From: Actinobacillus suis ATCC 33415
GTDB lineage: Bacteria > Pseudomonadota > Gammaproteobacteria > Enterobacterales > Pasteurellaceae
Direction of reading: 5' to 3'
Assembly (NCBI RefSeq): GCF_000739435.1
Contig: NZ_CP009159.1
Span: 124,001 to 188,000 of the forward strand
Length of the DNA: 64,000 nucleotides
Shown here: in pieces, positions 1 to 11,062 of the stretch
Layout: the number at the start of each line of letters is the position of its first letter
Position numbering within the stretch: position 1 is the first letter of the stretch
The notes under the pieces: model-generated
What the model was told of the DNA's origin: nothing
Seen by the model: the letters and a program-made list of their open reading frames with translations, nothing else
Database searches by the model: none
Program-made: the position numbers and the translations under genes

Positions 1-1
1 C

Positions 2-442
2 CGAAAGTTGGTCATGGCTTTTCCGAGAATGTAAATTTACCGGTAAATTAAACCGCTTGGCAAAACCAAGTTGTGCTTCTAAATATTCACACTGCTTATA
101 CCAAAGTTCGGGGGTACAAAGTGTTTCTACCGCTCTTTCTAAACCAATTTCCGCAATTGCAGTACATTGTGGATCTTGTTGTGCTAATAACGATTCTAAA
201 TAATCTAAATGAACCGTTTGGTGTTGTTGAATATAAAGCGGGTGTAATCCTAAGCCGTAAACCAAATGTTTCGGTGCTTGCTTAGCACAAGCGGTCACTT
301 TTACAAAATTTTTTGCAAATACCGACACAATTAAAATACGAGTGACATTTGAATGTTTGGCATTTTCAACAAGTTGAGTAATGGAAAGGTTGACGCTTTC
401 TGCTACATAATCCAGATGAGTATGGGTATCGAAGAATTGCAT
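2..442 (-). CDS. TatD-family metal-dependent hydrolase (YjjV-like), 3' part outside window
   Basis: This gene runs off the left edge; 147 N-terminal codons are visible. The start is the ATG at 442. The protein opens with MQFFDTHTHLDY, whose HTH motif is the first metal-binding element of TatD amidohydrolases, and it has a later AEIGLE segment (metal-binding Glu) and NLHSRK. TatD proteins are cytoplasmic 3'-5' DNases or related hydrolases of about 260 residues. YjjV is the nearest paralogue I can think of, but TatD or YcfH cannot be excluded from this half. An uptake signal (287-295) lies inside the gene. The assignment to the family is firm; the subfamily is inference. Confidence 0.8.
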   Translation of the reverse strand, partial: MQFFDTHTHLDYVAESVNLSITQLVENAKHSNVTRILIVSVFAKNFVKVTACAKQAPKHLVYGLGLHPLYIQQHQTVHLDYLESLLAQQDPQCTAIAEIGLERAVETLCTPELWYKQCEYLEAQLGFAKRFNLPVNLHSRKSHDQLS

Positions 443-463
443 ATAAGAGAATGGTTGAAATAA

Positions 464-490
464 AAAAGCGAGGAAATTATCCTCGCTTTT
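464..490 (-). terminator. Terminator of the CstA-family gene
   Basis: Perfect 11-bp stem (464-474 with 480-490) around a 5-base loop. On the minus strand it is followed by a run of T. It sits just beyond the stop codon at 509 and upstream of the TatD gene start. Confidence 0.75.
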
Positions 491-508
491 AAAATATCAA
501 TCAATAGA

Positions 509-2095
509 TTAATTTGCTACATAAGCATCTTCATCACGTTCACCTAATGGTTTAAGCATAGTGAAGAATAGTACGATACAAATAATTGTTGCTGCTATAC
601 CTAAGTAAACTGAAAGTTGATAATCTAAACCGAAGCCGATTTTATTATAGAACAAGTAGGTTGCGCATACGGTTGTAATAAACCACGCTGGGATTGAACA
701 TACCCAGTGGAATTTTTTATAACGATATAAATATGCTGCGGCAGTCCAAAGCATTACCATTGCTGTCATTTGGTTTGCCCAAGTGAAGTAACGCCATAAG
801 ATACTGAAGTCAATTTTTGATACCACGAAACCTAATGCGAATAACGGTACAGCAATCATTAAGCGTTTAGTTAATGAACGTTGATCAATTTTAAAGAGTT
901 CAGCCAATTGTAAACGTGCGGCACGGAATGCCGTATCACCTGAAGTAATTGGTAATACTACTACGCCTAATACGGCGAAAATACCACCGATAAAGCCTAA
1001 GAAGTGTAATGAGCTGTCATAAACTACTTTAGACGGTGAACCTGCAGAAATCGCATCTTGTAACGCTTGTGGGTTTTCATAGAATGCAAGACCCACCATA
1101 CACCATACTAATGCGATAACACCTTCAGTAATCATTGCTCCATAGAAAATAAAGCGACCTTCGCTTTCATTTTCCGCACAACGTGCCATTAACGGGGTTT
1201 GCGTTGCGTGGAAACCTGATAGTGCACCACAAGAAATAGTTAAGAATAATAAAGGCCAAATCGGAACATCGCCCTTCACTTGGAAGTTTTGCGTGAATTT
1301 TTCCCATGTTAAACCTTGACCGTCCGCATTAATCGTACGGAAGAATTCAATTGGATCAGTTGCACTGAAGTGTGCAGTGATTAAACCATATACCATTCCG
1401 AGCGACATAAACAGTAATAATGCCCCGAAGAATGGATAGATGCGACCGATAATTTTATCAATTGGAAGTAAGGTTGCTAAGATATAGTAAGCAAAGATGA
1501 GTAGCGTCCATACCGAAATAACGGTTGCTTTATCCATACCCCAAACCGTTAAGCCGCCAGCTTCAACCGCATGGTGAAGTGCTTCCGCATCGTTTAGTTG
1601 TAATGTACCACCTGTCGCACCGAAGACGTCCATCGTAATGGTTGCCATTAATTGTGCTGGGCTTGCTACGAATACCACACCAACAAGTAAGAGAAGAACA
1701 AGCGCCATCACATTAATAAATACTTTAACTGGACGACCTAAGAATTTACCCGCTAAAGCCGGCATTGTTGCGCCACCGTTACGAATGCTCAACATACCGC
1801 AGAAGTAATCGTGTACCGCACCGGCAAAAATACAACCGATTACGATCCAAAGCATCGCCACCGGTCCGTATAACGCACCAAGGATTGGACCAAAAATAGG
1901 GCCTGTACCGGCAATATTTAATAATTGAATGAGCCAAATTTTTGTTTTTGACATTGGCATATAGTCAACACCATCATTCATCGCATAAGCCGGTGTTGTT
2001 TTTTTCGGGTTGATCACAAAGATTTTCTCAATGATCTTCCCATAGACAAAGTAGCCTAGTACGAGAACTGCTACACAAAAGAAAAACCACAACAT
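509..2095 (-). CDS. cstA: CstA-family carbon-starvation/pyruvate transporter
   Basis: Inner-membrane protein of about 528 residues with many hydrophobic segments. The N-terminal signature GTGPIFGPILGALYGP, followed by a second transport-like half, matches the CstA/BtsT family, whose E. coli members import peptides or pyruvate with protons or cations. It is shorter than E. coli CstA (about 700 residues), which is usual for the compact form in Pasteurellaceae. I place the start at ATG 2095, which has an AAGG about 11 bases upstream; a GTG at 2137 would add 14 residues without a convincing ribosome site. It is transcribed alone with its own terminator. The substrate cannot be read from the sequence. 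Confidence 0.8.
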   Translation of the reverse strand: MLWFFFCVAVLVLGYFVYGKIIEKIFVINPKKTTPAYAMNDGVDYMPMSKTKIWLIQLLNIAGTGPIFGPILGALYGPVAMLWIVIGCIFAGAVHDYFCGMLSIRNGGATMPALAGKFLGRPVKVFINVMALVLLLLVGVVFVASPAQLMATITMDVFGATGGTLQLNDAEALHHAVEAGGLTVWGMDKATVISVWTLLIFAYYILATLLPIDKIIGRIYPFFGALLLFMSLGMVYGLITAHFSATDPIEFFRTINADGQGLTWEKFTQNFQVKGDVPIWPLLFLTISCGALSGFHATQTPLMARCAENESEGRFIFYGAMITEGVIALVWCMVGLAFYENPQALQDAISAGSPSKVVYDSSLHFLGFIGGIFAVLGVVVLPITSGDTAFRAARLQLAELFKIDQRSLTKRLMIAVPLFALGFVVSKIDFSILWRYFTWANQMTAMVMLWTAAAYLYRYKKFHWVCSIPAWFITTVCATYLFYNKIGFGLDYQLSVYLGIAATIICIVLFFTMLKPLGERDEDAYVAN

Positions 2096-2283
2096 AGTAA
2101 AGGTAACCTTATAAAGTTTGAATAATTTGGAAATCACAAATCGCCAAAAGGCGTTGTATTTTAGTAATATACGTGAATAAAGTAAATTAAGTTCGTTACT
2201 ATAAATAGGTGTTTATGTAATAAATGTGAATAACTTCAAAGTTTTATTCTAATCCTCCTGTTTTGAATAAGTTACAGTTTATA

Positions 2284-2313
2284 AAAATAGCCACAGTCAT
2301 TTGTGGCTATTTT
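2284..2313 (-). terminator. Terminator of the malE-malF-malG-malQ operon
   Basis: Perfect 12-bp stem (2284-2295 with 2302-2313) around a 6-base loop, just beyond the malQ stop at 2316. On the minus strand the stem ends in TTTTTAT. Confidence 0.8.
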
Positions 2314-2315
2314 CT

Positions 2316-4334
2316 TTATTTATTTCGTTTATATTTGAAAGATTCAAGCAATTGATTGATTTGCTCGTGGCTGAAAATTTCGCCGATAGTACGACTTAAT
2401 TTTCTACGCCAATTCGGATATTCATTACTTGTTCCGGGAATATTTACCGGCTCGAGCATATTTAGCCAATCTTCCGGCTGAGTGCCAAATAAAGCAGAAT
2501 TGGTATCCGCTACATACATTTGTAATTGATGTACAAATTTTAAGTTTACGCCTTCGCTATCTTTTGCAAGATCTTGGACTTTTTCGACCGCTTGTCTAAT
2601 CGCTTCTTTATTGAAATGGCGACTTTGTTTCAGAATATTAAGCACTTTCTCACTTGGGTAAACACCAAATTTCTTGCCTAAATCAAAGTCGTAGCCTTTC
2701 CAGTAGCCTTGTAGGGTTGGTAAATCATGCGTACTGAGTGTCGTCATCGCTTGATATGGATAATTAGCTAATGGCTTACTGCCGTGTTGATCCCATTCAA
2801 AATAGAAAATGTTATAAGCGAGAATACCTTTGTCTTCTAATTTCTGTAGCATACCTTTCGGTACTGTACCAAGTGCTTCAGCAATGATTAAACACTGATT
2901 TCGCTGACTTTCTAACGCAAGAATTGCTAACAAATCTTCTAGCGGATAACGTACATAAGCGCCGTTTTTAGCCGAATCGCCTTTTGCCACCCACCACATA
3001 CGTGCAAAACCAAGAATGTGGTCGATACGTAATGCACCGCAATCTTTCATATTGGCACGTAATAAATCAATAAATGGCTGGTATCCTCTAGCTTGTAGCA
3101 CTTCCGGATGCATCGGTGATAAGCCCCAGTTTTGTCCGTTTGGTGCCATAATATCCGGTGGTGCACCGACAGAGGCATCTAGCACAAATAACTCTTTATC
3201 CGCCCAAGTTTCCGCACCGTTATCGGCAACGCCTACCGCTAAATCACGGTAAAAGCCGATAGGCATATTGAGTGCTTTTGCCAATTGATTACACGCTCTT
3301 AATTGCTGTTGAGCCACAAATTGCAACCACATATAGAAACGAACTAATTGGCTATGTTCCGTTTGGAATGTCTGTACTGCATTTGATGCGTAGTCTTGAT
3401 ATTCTTGCGCCCAGAAATTCCAACCCCATTGCTCGCTAAATTGGCTGGATAACCAATAATGTAGTGCGTCGAATGTACCTTGCACTTTTAGGCTTTCGCC
3501 GTATTCATTGATAAATTGTTCGAAAGCTTGTTGATCTTGCTGAACGAAAGTGGCATAGGCTAAACGTAATCCTTCGAGTTTTAAGCCCATCACTTGCGAA
3601 TAATCTACGTAGTCTTTTGCTCTTGCCTCAATAAGCTGTTGTTGAACTTCTGCGGAATGAAACCAGGCTTGCGCTTCGCTAGATTGTTGGAAGGCATCAA
3701 TCGCTGCTACATCGATATAAATAATGTTTTGCCATAAACGAGATGAGGGGCTATAAGGGCTGGCACTTTCCGGATTGGCTGGGAAAATCGCATGAATTGG
3801 ATTTAGCCCAACAAAATCACCACCTTTTTCAGCAAGTCGACTTAAGAAGGTTTTCAAATCGCTAAAATCGCCGATGCCCCAATTATGTTCGGAACGAAGC
3901 GTATAGAGTTGTAAAATTGCGCCCCATAATTTTTGTTTTTGTTGTAATTCTTTTGGCTGGAAAGCAGTTTTCGGCGTAATAATCAGGCGGCAGTTCAGTG
4001 AATAATGCTCACTTTTAAGCTGTAAATGATGATAGCCGAGAGGCAGATCTTTCGGTAAATTGATCGCATTACGTTTTACTTTACCGCAACGTATTTCACC
4101 GTTTTCTAAGTGAAGTTGCCAGCGAGCTTGTAATGCTTTATTGCTATTTGCAAGATTTAGTCGAATATAGACCGCTTGTCCTTCTGTTGCTACCTTTACA
4201 GGAGGAATAATAGGTTTGCTTTTAGGAGAACCTAAGCGTTTTGCAATTTTGTGACAGACCGCTTGGCTGGCATAACGGCGTCTGCCATATTCATCAAAGA
4301 AATAAGGATTAAGGTATGGGTGAAGCGATTTCAT
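2316..4334 (-). CDS. malQ: 4-alpha-glucanotransferase (amylomaltase)
   Basis: Cytoplasmic GH77 enzyme of 672 residues that transfers dextrinyl groups between maltodextrins and releases glucose. The catalytic motifs are visible: LRIDHILGF (nucleophile Asp, about residue 438), IIAEALGT (acid/base Glu, about 486) and STHDLPTLQGYW (Asp, about 537). An N-terminal beta-rich extension precedes the barrel, as in the E. coli type. I chose ATG 4334, preceded by AAAAAGGA, over ATG 4364. It is the last gene of the leftward mal operon after malG. In E. coli malQ is instead paired with malP, so this is a different arrangement. Length agrees with the family (about 690). Confidence 0.95.
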   Translation of the reverse strand: MKSLHPYLNPYFFDEYGRRRYASQAVCHKIAKRLGSPKSKPIIPPVKVATEGQAVYIRLNLANSNKALQARWQLHLENGEIRCGKVKRNAINLPKDLPLGYHHLQLKSEHYSLNCRLIITPKTAFQPKELQQKQKLWGAILQLYTLRSEHNWGIGDFSDLKTFLSRLAEKGGDFVGLNPIHAIFPANPESASPYSPSSRLWQNIIYIDVAAIDAFQQSSEAQAWFHSAEVQQQLIEARAKDYVDYSQVMGLKLEGLRLAYATFVQQDQQAFEQFINEYGESLKVQGTFDALHYWLSSQFSEQWGWNFWAQEYQDYASNAVQTFQTEHSQLVRFYMWLQFVAQQQLRACNQLAKALNMPIGFYRDLAVGVADNGAETWADKELFVLDASVGAPPDIMAPNGQNWGLSPMHPEVLQARGYQPFIDLLRANMKDCGALRIDHILGFARMWWVAKGDSAKNGAYVRYPLEDLLAILALESQRNQCLIIAEALGTVPKGMLQKLEDKGILAYNIFYFEWDQHGSKPLANYPYQAMTTLSTHDLPTLQGYWKGYDFDLGKKFGVYPSEKVLNILKQSRHFNKEAIRQAVEKVQDLAKDSEGVNLKFVHQLQMYVADTNSALFGTQPEDWLNMLEPVNIPGTSNEYPNWRRKLSRTIGEIFSHEQINQLLESFKYKRNK

Positions 4335-4405
4335 TGTGATTTTCCTTTTTTGCTTAGTGAGCATAGCCTCATAAGCGGTTATTTTTTATTTATTTTTTGC
4401 AAATC

Positions 4406-4420
4406 GGAGGAGGCTCCTCC
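4406..4420 (-). other. Short hairpin between malG and malQ
   Basis: Six-base arms (4406-4411 with 4415-4420) immediately beyond the malG stop at 4425. It is GC-rich in an AT-rich gap and followed on the minus strand by A-rich, not T-rich, DNA. It could slow 3' decay of malEFG mRNA or act as a weak attenuator ahead of malQ; this is inference. Confidence 0.4.
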
Positions 4421-4424
4421 AATG

Positions 4425-5315
4425 TTATCCTTTTACGCCACCGGCAGTTAAACCACCGACTAACCAGCGTTGTGCTAATAAGAATACAAGTGTGATTGGG
4501 ATAGCAGACAAGATGGCTGCTGCGGCAAAGTCGCCCCAGAGGTAGTTTTGCGGGTGTAAATACTGTTGCATTCCTACTGCAAGCGTGTAGTTATCAACAT
4601 CTCGTAACAATAGGGAAGCAACCGGTACTTCGATAATGCTTGAGATAAACGAGAGGATAAATACAACTGCTAAAATTGGTACGGAAAGCGGTAGTAAAAT
4701 TAAGCGGAAAGTTTGCCACGGGCTTGCTCCGTCGAGGGCAGCGGCTTCCTCAAGCGATTTATCAATAGTTTCAAAATAGCCTTTGATTGTCCAAACATGC
4801 ATTGCGATACCGCCTAAGTAAGCAAAGATTACTCCGCCGTGCGTATTTAAACCTAAGAACGGAATGTAATCGCTTAGACGATCAAATAAGGCATATAACG
4901 CGACTAATGAAAGTACCGCCGGAAACATTTGGAAAATTAACATCGATTTCAGTAATAAACTTTTACCGGCAAAACGTAAGCGTGCAAAAGCATACGCAGC
5001 AGTGGTTGAAAGTGCGAGGGTAATTAGAGCGGTAATACCCGCGACTTTGACGGAATTCCATAGCCAAAGTAAAACAGGGAATGGCGGTGGGGTTATACTT
5101 CCGTCCGCATGAGTAACACTAATGCCTAAGGCGAGTTTCCAGTGTTCAAGTGAAATTTCACTTGGGATCAATTCACCGATTGCTAGGTTTCCGGGACGTA
5201 ATGAAATACCGATAATCATCAGCATCGGGAATAAGATAATCGCACAAAAACAGATTAGAAAAAGATGCGTGGAAAATAAACGCAATTTCATTGATTTAGG
5301 TTGAACAATAGCCAT
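4425..5315 (-). CDS. malG: Maltose/maltodextrin ABC permease subunit MalG
   Basis: Inner-membrane half of the MalFGK2 maltose importer, 296 residues with six predicted membrane segments. The EAA motif that docks on MalK is present as [12 protein letters not shown] at residues 189-200. A periplasmic loop near residues 55-80 and the C-terminal [10 protein letters not shown] tail match E. coli MalG (296 residues). The start at 5315 is preceded by GAGGATAT. It follows malF by about 50 bases in the leftward operon and precedes malQ. Confidence 0.95.
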   Translation of the reverse strand: MAIVQPKSMKLRLFSTHLFLICFCAIILFPMLMIIGISLRPGNLAIGELIPSEISLEHWKLALGISVTHADGSITPPPFPVLLWLWNSVKVAGITALITLALSTTAAYAFARLRFAGKSLLLKSMLIFQMFPAVLSLVALYALFDRLSDYIPFLGLNTHGGVIFAYLGGIAMHVWTIKGYFETIDKSLEEAAALDGASPWQTFRLILLPLSVPILAVVFILSFISSIIEVPVASLLLRDVDNYTLAVGMQQYLHPQNYLWGDFAAAAILSAIPITLVFLLAQRWLVGGLTAGGVKG

Positions 5316-5365
5316 AGTTGATATCCTCTTTGCTCCTTCTTCGTATGTAGAAGGAACAATGTCAA

Positions 5366-6916
5366 TTAATCTTGTGATAATTTCGTCATTCTGATTTGGA
5401 ATAATGCTAATCCGCTTACTAGCAAGAAGATGATGACGGCGATTGCAGCCGCTAAACCAAAGTCTTGTGTACCGCTACCTTCAAAGGCAATACGATAAGT
5501 GTAACTGACCAGTAAATCGGTATGACCAGCCGGTGTTGTTGTGCCTACCATATTTGGGCCACCGTTAGTTAATAACTGAATTAATACAAAGTTATTAAAG
5601 TTAAAAGCGAAGCTGGCAATCATTAACGGCATAAGTGGTTTAACTAGCAATGGCATGGTAATTTTCGTGAAATTTTGCCATACGCTTGCGCCATCAATCG
5701 CAGAAGCTTCATATAACTCGTGCGGAATCGCTTTTAGCAAGCCCATGCAAACAATCATCATATACGGGTAGCCTAACCAAGTATTCACAATCAGTAACAT
5801 TGCTTTGGCTAAGAACGGATCATTAAACCATTCCGGACGGATACCGAATAATTGGTTCAGAATGAGGTTGATTTCACCGAAACTTTGGTTAAATAAACCT
5901 TTGAAGACTAAAATCGAAATAAAGCCGGGTACGGCGTAAGGTAAAATTAATAACAGACGATAGACCGCTTTACCTTTTAATGCTTCCCATTGTACGAGCG
6001 AAGCAAAAATCATACCGAGTAAAGTTGTAAAAATCACAGTTAAAAGGGCAAATACGACAGTCCAAATAAAGATTTTAATGAATGGTTCTTGAACACCATC
6101 ATCAGTTAAGATTTTGACGAAATTTTGCCAACCTACTGAAACGGTATAACCTGGTTCTAGTCGATTGCCTGTAAAATTACCTTGTTCGTCAATAGGTTGG
6201 AAAAAGCCGATATCATCATTCGGTTTATAGCGTTCACCACTCTCATTATTCGTTAAGATCTGATTTTGTTCATCAAATGTATAGCGTGTTTTTTGTTCAG
6301 CAAATTGGCGGAGAGAACTCATCGTAACGATTTGTTCGCTTGGTAATAATACTTTTATTGCTTGTAATTTAGTTCGGTTTTGCGTAATTGTTTTTAAAGG
6401 GGCAACCGAGATGTTAGGGAGCTGCTCTACTTCAGTTACAGCTAATTCAGCAGGGAGGGCATCCAATACAAGCGGTTCAGAAAGATAATTTTTTTGCGAA
6501 TTAGGGTTACTTAATGCAAGTTGATACTGATTTTCATTAGTTTGCAGCAATTTAAAATTCAGATGATCGCCTGCTGCGTAAGTCTGATTTTGTAATTGGC
6601 GGACGACTTGTTTAAAGTTAAGTTGATTGGATCCGCTATAATTTGTAAAGGCGATAACGACAGTACAGATTAACGGGAATAACACAAAAATCCCCATAGC
6701 AGAAACGCCAGGGTAAACATAGCGCCAACGATAAGTTGATTGATTTGAAAAAATATAGATCCCTGTGGTCACAACAACTAAAACAAGTAAGGCAAAGAGA
6801 ATTTCGCCTTGTAGATAAATGGTGAACACGAGGTAGAAAGAAAGCAGATAGAGTAATCCGATAAATAGACGTTTAGCCCAAAGTTGAGAAGGGGGCATTG
6901 TATTTGATGTTGGCAT
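5366..6916 (-). CDS. malF: Maltose/maltodextrin ABC permease subunit MalF
   Basis: Inner-membrane partner of MalG, 516 residues. It has N-terminal hydrophobic segments, then a large hydrophilic periplasmic loop (the P2 domain that contacts MalE), then the permease core. The EAA motif [15 protein letters not shown] is near residue 402, with [14 protein letters not shown] shortly after, typical of MalF. The start is ATG 6916, spaced seven bases from AGGGG; an upstream in-frame start at 6991 would lie in the intergenic hairpin region and has no support. An uptake signal (6468-6476) is embedded in the coding sequence. Confidence 0.95.
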   Translation of the reverse strand: MPTSNTMPPSQLWAKRLFIGLLYLLSFYLVFTIYLQGEILFALLVLVVVTTGIYIFSNQSTYRWRYVYPGVSAMGIFVLFPLICTVVIAFTNYSGSNQLNFKQVVRQLQNQTYAAGDHLNFKLLQTNENQYQLALSNPNSQKNYLSEPLVLDALPAELAVTEVEQLPNISVAPLKTITQNRTKLQAIKVLLPSEQIVTMSSLRQFAEQKTRYTFDEQNQILTNNESGERYKPNDDIGFFQPIDEQGNFTGNRLEPGYTVSVGWQNFVKILTDDGVQEPFIKIFIWTVVFALLTVIFTTLLGMIFASLVQWEALKGKAVYRLLLILPYAVPGFISILVFKGLFNQSFGEINLILNQLFGIRPEWFNDPFLAKAMLLIVNTWLGYPYMMIVCMGLLKAIPHELYEASAIDGASVWQNFTKITMPLLVKPLMPLMIASFAFNFNNFVLIQLLTNGGPNMVGTTTPAGHTDLLVSYTYRIAFEGSGTQDFGLAAAIAVIIFLLVSGLALFQIRMTKLSQD

Positions 6917-6941
6917 AGTGTTTCCCCTGTAAATTGATAAG

Positions 6942-6975
6942 CTGGAGGTATAGGACGCCTCCAGTAGGCGTCCTA
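6942..6975 (-). repeat. Two mutually exclusive hairpins between malE and malF
   Basis: A 10-bp perfect stem (6951-6960 with 6966-6975, 5-base loop) overlaps a 7-bp stem (6942-6948 with 6958-6964). Only one can form at a time. E. coli carries REP elements in the same malE-malF gap that protect malE mRNA and raise its expression over malF; a similar job here is inference from position. Confidence 0.65.
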
Positions 6976-6994
6976 ACAGTGAGGTTAGCAAAAG

Positions 6995-8179
6995 TTATTC
7001 TTTTTCAATTTTTGCCTGTGCTTCATCAAGTGCTGCTTTTACAGATTGACGACCGCTTGTCGCATTGCCAATAGCTGCTTTTTCTGAATACCAGAAACGG
7101 CTCATTTGTGGAATATTTGGCATAATTTCGCCGTTTTCCGCATTCGCCATAGTTGCTGCGATACGAGGATCTTTGGCAAGTTTTTCTTGGAAAGATTTTA
7201 ATGCAACGGCACCTAATGGCGCGTCTTTGTTGACGGTTGTGAGTCCTTCATCGGTTAATAAATGATTTTCTAAGAACTCTTTGGCTAAGTCTTGGTTCGG
7301 ACTAGAAGCATTTACCGCTGCACTTAATACACCAACGAATGGTTTTGATGCTTTACCATTTAATGTCGGAAGTACTGCGACACCATAGTTGATACCACTT
7401 TTCTCAATATTTGCCCAAGACCATGGTCCGTTAATGGTTAAAGCAGTATTGCCTTTATTGAAAGCCGCTTCTGAAACTGCATAGTCCATGTCGGCATTAA
7501 TCACTTTTTTATTCACTAAATCCACAACAAATTGTAAGCCTTTTTGTGCACCTTCATTGTTGACACCAATATTTTTTACGTCATAACCATTTGGTGTAAC
7601 TTTGAATGCATAAGCGCCTTGAGACGAAATAACCGGCCATGTGAAATAGGGTTCTTGTAAGTTCCACATAATGGCACTTTTACCTTTAGCTTTTAATTCT
7701 TTATCAAGTTTCTCTACTTCTTCCCATGTTTTTGGTGGTGTCGCAACTAAATCTTTATTATAGATTAATGAAATCGCTTCAATCGCAATTGGGTAAGCAA
7801 TTTGTTTACCGTTATATTTATTCGCATCCCAACCGATGTCAGATAATTTTGCTTTAAATTCAGCACTTGGTTTTACTTCGGCTAATAAACCGGCTTGAGC
7901 ATAGCCACCGAAACGGTCATGGGCGAAGATAATCACATCAGGACCGTCACCGGTTGAAGCGACTTGAGGGAAAAGTTCTTCTAATTTTCCCGGATGTTCT
8001 ACAATGACTTTTACCCCAGTTTCTGCTTCAAATTTTTTACCTACTTCAGCTAAACCGTTATAGCCTTTATCAGCACTAATCCAGATATTGAGTTGACCTT
8101 CTACAATTTTTGCATTTGCACCTTGAGCAATACAAAGTCCTGTTAATACAGCTAATGCAGTTTTAGTAAGTTTTTTCAT
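6995..8179 (-). CDS. malE: Periplasmic maltose/maltodextrin-binding protein
   Basis: Substrate-binding protein of the maltose importer, 394 residues. A Sec signal peptide ([16 protein letters not shown], cleaved after the ANA of QGANA) precedes a mature start [20 protein letters not shown], close to E. coli MalE. The [18 protein letters not shown] and [18 protein letters not shown] segments are hallmark MalE stretches. First gene of the leftward operon, reading from the MalT/CRP control region. Strong ribosome site (AGGA) before ATG 8179. An uptake signal lies inside at 7052-7060. Confidence 0.97.
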   Translation of the reverse strand: MKKLTKTALAVLTGLCIAQGANAKIVEGQLNIWISADKGYNGLAEVGKKFEAETGVKVIVEHPGKLEELFPQVASTGDGPDVIIFAHDRFGGYAQAGLLAEVKPSAEFKAKLSDIGWDANKYNGKQIAYPIAIEAISLIYNKDLVATPPKTWEEVEKLDKELKAKGKSAIMWNLQEPYFTWPVISSQGAYAFKVTPNGYDVKNIGVNNEGAQKGLQFVVDLVNKKVINADMDYAVSEAAFNKGNTALTINGPWSWANIEKSGINYGVAVLPTLNGKASKPFVGVLSAAVNASSPNQDLAKEFLENHLLTDEGLTTVNKDAPLGAVALKSFQEKLAKDPRIAATMANAENGEIMPNIPQMSRFWYSEKAAIGNATSGRQSVKAALDEAQAKIEKE

Positions 8180-8261
8180 AGGATTTTCCTCATTTGATTT
8201 TGGAGATAGACCGATTTCCAGTCTTTTACGTAGAGCATAATAAAAAATTTACTCATCATTT

Positions 8262-8284
8262 CATCATCCCCCATCCTCCTCCCC
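8262..8284 (-). promoter_or_regulatory. Two MalT boxes upstream of malE
   Basis: On the minus strand, 8275-8284 reads GGGGAGGAGG, an exact match to the MalT consensus GGGGA(T/G)GAGG, and 8262-8271 reads GGGGATGATG reversed in order, one base off. Both point toward malE, about 85-105 bases upstream of its ATG. MalT bound to ATP and maltotriose activates from such sites. Confidence 0.8.
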
Positions 8285-8336
8285 ATAACCGAATTTATTG
8301 ATGTAGTTCACAGATTTTGGGGAAATCTCAGTTTTT

Positions 8337-8352
8337 TGTGAAACAGATCACA
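8337..8352. promoter_or_regulatory. CRP-cAMP binding site (mal control region, left)
   Basis: TGTGA-N6-TCACA, a perfect CRP core, in the malE-malK divergent gap. Centre lies 33 bases from the second site at 8370-8385, about three helical turns, so both could be bound on one DNA face. Confidence 0.85.
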
Positions 8353-8369
8353 AAATTTCAGGTGTTTTT

Positions 8370-8385
8370 TGTGATCAGATTCACA
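8370..8385. promoter_or_regulatory. CRP-cAMP binding site (mal control region, right)
   Basis: Second perfect TGTGA-N6-TCACA core with T- and A-rich flanks matching the 22-bp CRP consensus. It lies about 125 bases before the malK start. The rest of the 331-base gap (8180-8510) is AT-rich and I see no other gene in it. Confidence 0.88.
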
Positions 8386-8510
8386 AAAAAACAAGAAAAA
8401 ATGTAATAAAAACATTGAGTTGCGGAAAGAAAAAATTTACTAAAAGTATGATGTGGAAAAAAGAGAAATGCGTAAACTACATAACAAATTTAAAGCAAGA
8501 GGACAAAAAC

Positions 8511-9650
8511 ATGACAGATGTTCGATTAGTAAACGTATGCAAATCGTATGGCAATGTACACATTTCTAAGGATGTTAATTTAGAAATTAAAGACGGCGAA
8601 TTTGTTGTTTTTGTCGGTCCGTCAGGCTGTGGTAAATCAACCGTATTACGTATGATTGCCGGCTTGGAAGAAATTACCTCCGGTGATTTATTTATCGGGG
8701 ATAAACGAATGAATGACGTACCGCCGGCGAATCGAAATATCGGTATGGTATTCCAATCTTATGCATTATATCCACACCTTTCAGTCGCAGAAAATATGTC
8801 ATTCGGCTTAAAACTTGCCGGTGCTAAAAAAGAAGAAATCGATCAGCGAGTTAATCAAGTCGCGGAAATTTTACAGCTTGCTCATTTACTTAATCGAAAA
8901 CCGAAAGAATTGTCGGGTGGTCAACGCCAGCGTGTTGCGATTGGGCGTACCTTAGTTTCACAGCCCGAAGTGTTTTTATTGGATGAACCGCTTTCAAATT
9001 TAGATGCGGCATTACGTGTGCAAATGCGCGTAGAGATCTCAAAATTGCATAAAAAACTTGGCAGAACAATGATTTATGTCACACATGACCAAATCGAGGC
9101 GATGACACTCGCCGATAAAATTGTTGTTTTACAAGCGCTTTCTGCAGGTAGCAATCTAACAACCAACGTTGCTCAAGTGGGTAAACCATTAGAGCTTTAT
9201 CACTATCCGGCAAATCGTTTTGTGGCAGGTTTTATCGGATCGCCTAAGATGAATTTCTTGCCGGTACGAGTGATTGATGTGCGTGAAGGTGGAGTGAAAA
9301 TTGAATTACCGGACTCAACCCATTTAAATTTCTGGGTTCCGGTTGAAAGTGGTGGCGTGAAAGTCGGAGACAACCTTTCATTGGGTATTCGTCCGGAACA
9401 TTTATTACCGTGTGAACAAAGCGAAGTTTGTATTTCCGGCACGGTAAAAGTGGTGGAACAATTAGGTAACGAAACGCAAGTTCATATTGAAATGCCACCG
9501 ATTAAACAGAGCTTAGTTTATCGCCAAAATGACATTGTATTAGTGAAAGAAGGCGATTCAATGTCGATTGGTATTAATCCGAATCGTTGCCATCTTTTCC
9601 GAGAAGATGGCACGGCATGTAAACGTTTATTTGTCGAACAAGGCGTATAA
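8511..9650 (+). CDS. malK: Maltose/maltodextrin ABC importer ATPase
   Basis: Cytoplasmic ATPase of MalFGK2, 379 residues. Walker [10 protein letters not shown] at residues 36-44, ABC signature LSGGQ at 134-138, Walker B FLLDEP at 155-160 and the switch His in [12 protein letters not shown] are all present. The C-terminal half is a TOBE regulatory domain ([11 protein letters not shown]), the part that in E. coli binds MalT and EIIA-Glc. ATG 8511 is chosen because AAGAGGA lies just upstream; an earlier in-frame start at 8415 would add 32 lysine-rich residues not seen in MalK. Divergent from malE and followed by lamB. Confidence 0.96.
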   Translation: MTDVRLVNVCKSYGNVHISKDVNLEIKDGEFVVFVGPSGCGKSTVLRMIAGLEEITSGDLFIGDKRMNDVPPANRNIGMVFQSYALYPHLSVAENMSFGLKLAGAKKEEIDQRVNQVAEILQLAHLLNRKPKELSGGQRQRVAIGRTLVSQPEVFLLDEPLSNLDAALRVQMRVEISKLHKKLGRTMIYVTHDQIEAMTLADKIVVLQALSAGSNLTTNVAQVGKPLELYHYPANRFVAGFIGSPKMNFLPVRVIDVREGGVKIELPDSTHLNFWVPVESGGVKVGDNLSLGIRPEHLLPCEQSEVCISGTVKVVEQLGNETQVHIEMPPIKQSLVYRQNDIVLVKEGDSMSIGINPNRCHLFREDGTACKRLFVEQGV

Positions 9651-9656
9651 ATGTTC

Positions 9657-9673
9657 TTAAGGGTTTCCCTTAA
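9657..9673 (+). other. Small hairpin between malK and lamB
   Basis: Seven-bp perfect stem (9657-9663 with 9667-9673) with a 3-base loop, directly after malK. Followed by AT-rich DNA without a clean T run, so a processing or stability element is more likely than a full terminator. Confidence 0.35.
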
Positions 9674-9686
9674 ATTTTAATAATGA

Positions 9687-10991
<1,305 letters not shown>

Positions 10992-11003
10992 TTAAACCAT
11001 TTG

Positions 11004-11024
11004 GGGGCGTATGCATTACGCCCC
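11004..11024 (+). other. Hairpin between lamB and malM
   Basis: Eight-bp GC-rich stem (11004-11011 with 11017-11024), loop of five, followed by TTTATA. It may be a partial terminator or stabiliser setting lamB above malM levels. Confidence 0.5.
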
Positions 11025-11062
11025 TTTATATGATGTAACAGATAATTTCTAGAGAGGCATTT

